From NCBI RefSeq assembly GCF_000685075.1, contig NZ_BAYD01000018.1, forward strand, positions 62,001 through 126,000: a stretch of DNA of 64,000 nucleotides, given 5' to 3'. Both the position numbers and the translations under genes were made by a program. This DNA is from Paraburkholderia oxyphila NBRC 105797. Lineage in GTDB: Bacteria > Pseudomonadota > Gammaproteobacteria > Burkholderiales > Burkholderiaceae. This document shows positions 62,567 to 64,000 of the stretch, piece after piece. A model generated the notes under the pieces. That model was not told the origin of the DNA and made no database searches. It saw nothing but the letters and a program-made list of their open reading frames with translations. The first letter of the stretch is position 1, and each line of letters begins with the position of its first letter.

Positions 62567-63349
62567 ATGCCTGACACGAACCTCAACGCGCTCGCGCCGC
62601 AGCCGCTTTACGCGCAGATCAAGGAGACGCTGCGCGCGCGCATTCTCGACGGCACCTATGCGCCGCACAGCCAGATGCCCTCCGAGCACGCGCTGTGCGC
62701 GATGTTCGACGTGAGCCGCATCACCGTGCGCCAGGCGCTCGGCGACCTGCAGAAGGAAGGGCTCGTTTTCCGGCTGCACGGCAAAGGCACCTTCGTGTCG
62801 AAGCCCAAGGCGTTTCAGAACGTGACCTCGCTGCAGGGCTTCGCGGAAGCCATGTCGTCGATGGGCCATGAGATCGTCAACCAGCTTCGTTACTTTCGCA
62901 TCGTCAAGGCCGATCGGCACGTCGCACAGAAGCTGAATCTCGCCGAAGGCGCGAGCGTGGCCGAAATCCATCGCGTGCGCCTGCTCAATCGCGAGCCCGT
63001 CTCGCTCGAACTCACGTGGGTGCCGGAGGCGCTCGGCAAGCGTCTGGCCGGCGCCGATCTGGCCTCGCGCGACATCTTCCTGATTCTGGAGAACGACTGC
63101 GGCGTCGCGCTCGGCCACGCCGACGTGTCGATCGACGCCATGCTCGCCGACGACGAGATCGCCGACGCGCTGCGCGTGCCGCAAGACAGCCCGGTGCTGC
63201 GCATCGAGCGCACCACGCACGACGCGCAAGGCACGCCCATCGACTACGAATACCTCTACTTTCGCGGCGACGCGTTCCAGTACCGCCTGCGCATCGATCG
63301 CGAGAAAGCCGCACACATAGACGAAAATTCCGTGAGGACAACGCAATGA
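62567..63349 (+). CDS. GntR/HutC family regulator with UTRA domain
   Basis: A 260-residue regulator. Winged helix: LYAQIKETLRARILDGTYAP and MFDVSRITVRQALGDLQKEG. The C-terminal two-thirds are a UTRA ligand-binding domain (FQNVTSLQGFAEAMSSMGHE, SPVLRIERTTHDAQGTPIDYE). The gene ends in an ATGA overlap with the next flavoprotein gene, so it is translated with it. Confidence 0.92.
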   Translation: MPDTNLNALAPQPLYAQIKETLRARILDGTYAPHSQMPSEHALCAMFDVSRITVRQALGDLQKEGLVFRLHGKGTFVSKPKAFQNVTSLQGFAEAMSSMGHEIVNQLRYFRIVKADRHVAQKLNLAEGASVAEIHRVRLLNREPVSLELTWVPEALGKRLAGADLASRDIFLILENDCGVALGHADVSIDAMLADDEIADALRVPQDSPVLRIERTTHDAQGTPIDYEYLYFRGDAFQYRLRIDREKAAHIDENSVRTTQ

Positions 63350-64000
63350 ACACCGAAATACTCGAATACGATATCGTCGTGGTGGGCGGCGGCACGGCCG
63401 GGCCCATGGCGGCCATCAAGGCGAAGGAGCGCAATCCCGCGCTCAAGGTGCTGGTGCTCGAAAAGGCCAACGTCAAGCGCAGCGGCGCGATTTCGATGGG
63501 CATGGATGGCCTGAACAACGCCGTGATTCCGGGCCACGCCACACCCGAGCAATACACGCGCGAGATCACCATCGCCAACGACGGCATCGTCGATCAGGAG
63601 GCCGTGTACGCCTATGCGAAGCACAGCTTCACGACCATCGAGCAGCTCGACCGCTGGGGCGTAAAGTTTGAAAAGGACGGCAACGGCGACTACGCGGTGA
63701 AGAAGGTCCATCACATGGGCGCCTACGTGCTGCCCATGCCCGAAGGCCACGACATCAAGAAAGTGCTCTACCGCCAGCTCAAGCGCGCGCGCGTGGCCAT
63801 CACCAACCGCATCGTGACCACGCGCGTGCTCACCGACGCGCAGGGCGCCGCGTGCGGCGTGATGGGCTTCGACTGCCGCACGGCACAGTGCGTGGTGGTG
63901 CGCGCCAAGGCCGTGATCCTCTGCTGCGGCGCAGCCGGGCGCCTGGGGCTGCCCGCCTCCGGTTATCTGATGGGCACTTACGAGAACCCCACCAACGCAG
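63346..64000 (+). CDS. AprA/fumarate reductase-like flavoprotein, 5' part
   Basis: The first 218 codons of a flavoprotein that runs off the window. FAD site DIVVVGGGTAGPMAAIKAKE is at the N-terminus, followed by the AprA-like LEKANVKRSGAISMGMDGLN. It resembles the alpha subunit of adenylylsulfate reductase and fumarate reductase/succinate dehydrogenase flavoproteins. The ATG overlaps the gntR stop by 4 bp. The missing C-terminus and the partner genes outside the window are needed to name the reaction. Confidence 0.85.
   Translation, partial: MNTEILEYDIVVVGGGTAGPMAAIKAKERNPALKVLVLEKANVKRSGAISMGMDGLNNAVIPGHATPEQYTREITIANDGIVDQEAVYAYAKHSFTTIEQLDRWGVKFEKDGNGDYAVKKVHHMGAYVLPMPEGHDIKKVLYRQLKRARVAITNRIVTTRVLTDAQGAACGVMGFDCRTAQCVVVRAKAVILCCGAAGRLGLPASGYLMGTYENPTNA

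Overview
The window looks like chromosomal DNA of a Burkholderiaceae member (Burkholderia, Paraburkholderia or Caballeronia type). It is high in GC throughout. Its gene families are typical of that group: the dgdA/dgdR pair, several MarR and LysR regulators, GYD, YCII and DUF190 proteins, and an NCS2 purine permease. This placement is inferred from protein similarity remembered by eye; no 16S gene or other marker is present. I saw no tRNA, rRNA, CRISPR array, integrase or complete insertion sequence.

Layout. 1-880 has no supported gene, only palindromes. 881-8454 carries a leucine-rich-repeat kinase-like protein, an E1alpha/E1beta/E2 2-oxo acid dehydrogenase operon on the minus strand, and a glutamine synthetase with a small upstream gene behind a possible sigma-54 promoter. 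8699-16591 holds small stress and housekeeping genes: a BBE-type FAD oxidoreductase with a GYD protein, a Tat-exported beta carbonic anhydrase, a J-domain protein, a GST, a YCII protein divergent from a MarR regulator, a LysE exporter and an FmdB zinc ribbon. 16712-18020 is a fluoride module: fluoride riboswitch, crcB, and two coupled DUF190 genes convergent with it. 18326-24652 carries a PRISE-like SDR, a CHASE3-GGDEF cyclase, gene remnants, a PRC-barrel operon, and a cobalamin riboswitch ahead of a NiCoT metal permease. 24664-30484 holds a MarR/aromatic hydroxylase divergon, dgdA/dgdR and pyruvate kinase. 31364-34461 is an ABC transporter with a double-domain permease. 35390-43449 has an unusual lytic transglycosylase fused to a VirB9-like domain, an NCS2 permease, an SRPBCC protein, a flavoprotein and a UPF0182 membrane protein.

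Two regions are the best candidates for undescribed biology. (a) 43787-47711: a FeeM/LuxI-like N-acyltransferase, apparently split by a frameshift at a run of eight A, then a heme-oxygenase-like diiron protein, then a CqsS-like membrane hybrid histidine kinase with two receivers and an Hpt domain. The order (synthase-like gene, modifying enzyme, sensor kinase) resembles a signal synthesis and sensing cassette. (b) 52747-64000: a LuxR-type regulator, a D-2-hydroxyacid dehydrogenase, and a divergent, partly overlapping operon of a ThDP decarboxylase, an FMN 2-hydroxyacid oxidase, a LuxC-like acyl-CoA reductase, a LuxE-like acyl-protein synthetase and a Baeyer-Villiger monooxygenase. A GntR regulator and an AprA-like flavoprotein cut by the window edge follow. 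A near-perfect 16 bp inverted repeat lies between the divergent transcripts. The set suggests 2-hydroxy/2-oxo acid to aldehyde or acyl chemistry without luciferase.

Other notable items are truncated gene remnants (F5/8 type C domain, a transporter C-terminus, DUF488, a pirin-like fragment), paired operator-like repeats in the MarR divergon, and a predicted leaderless marR transcript.
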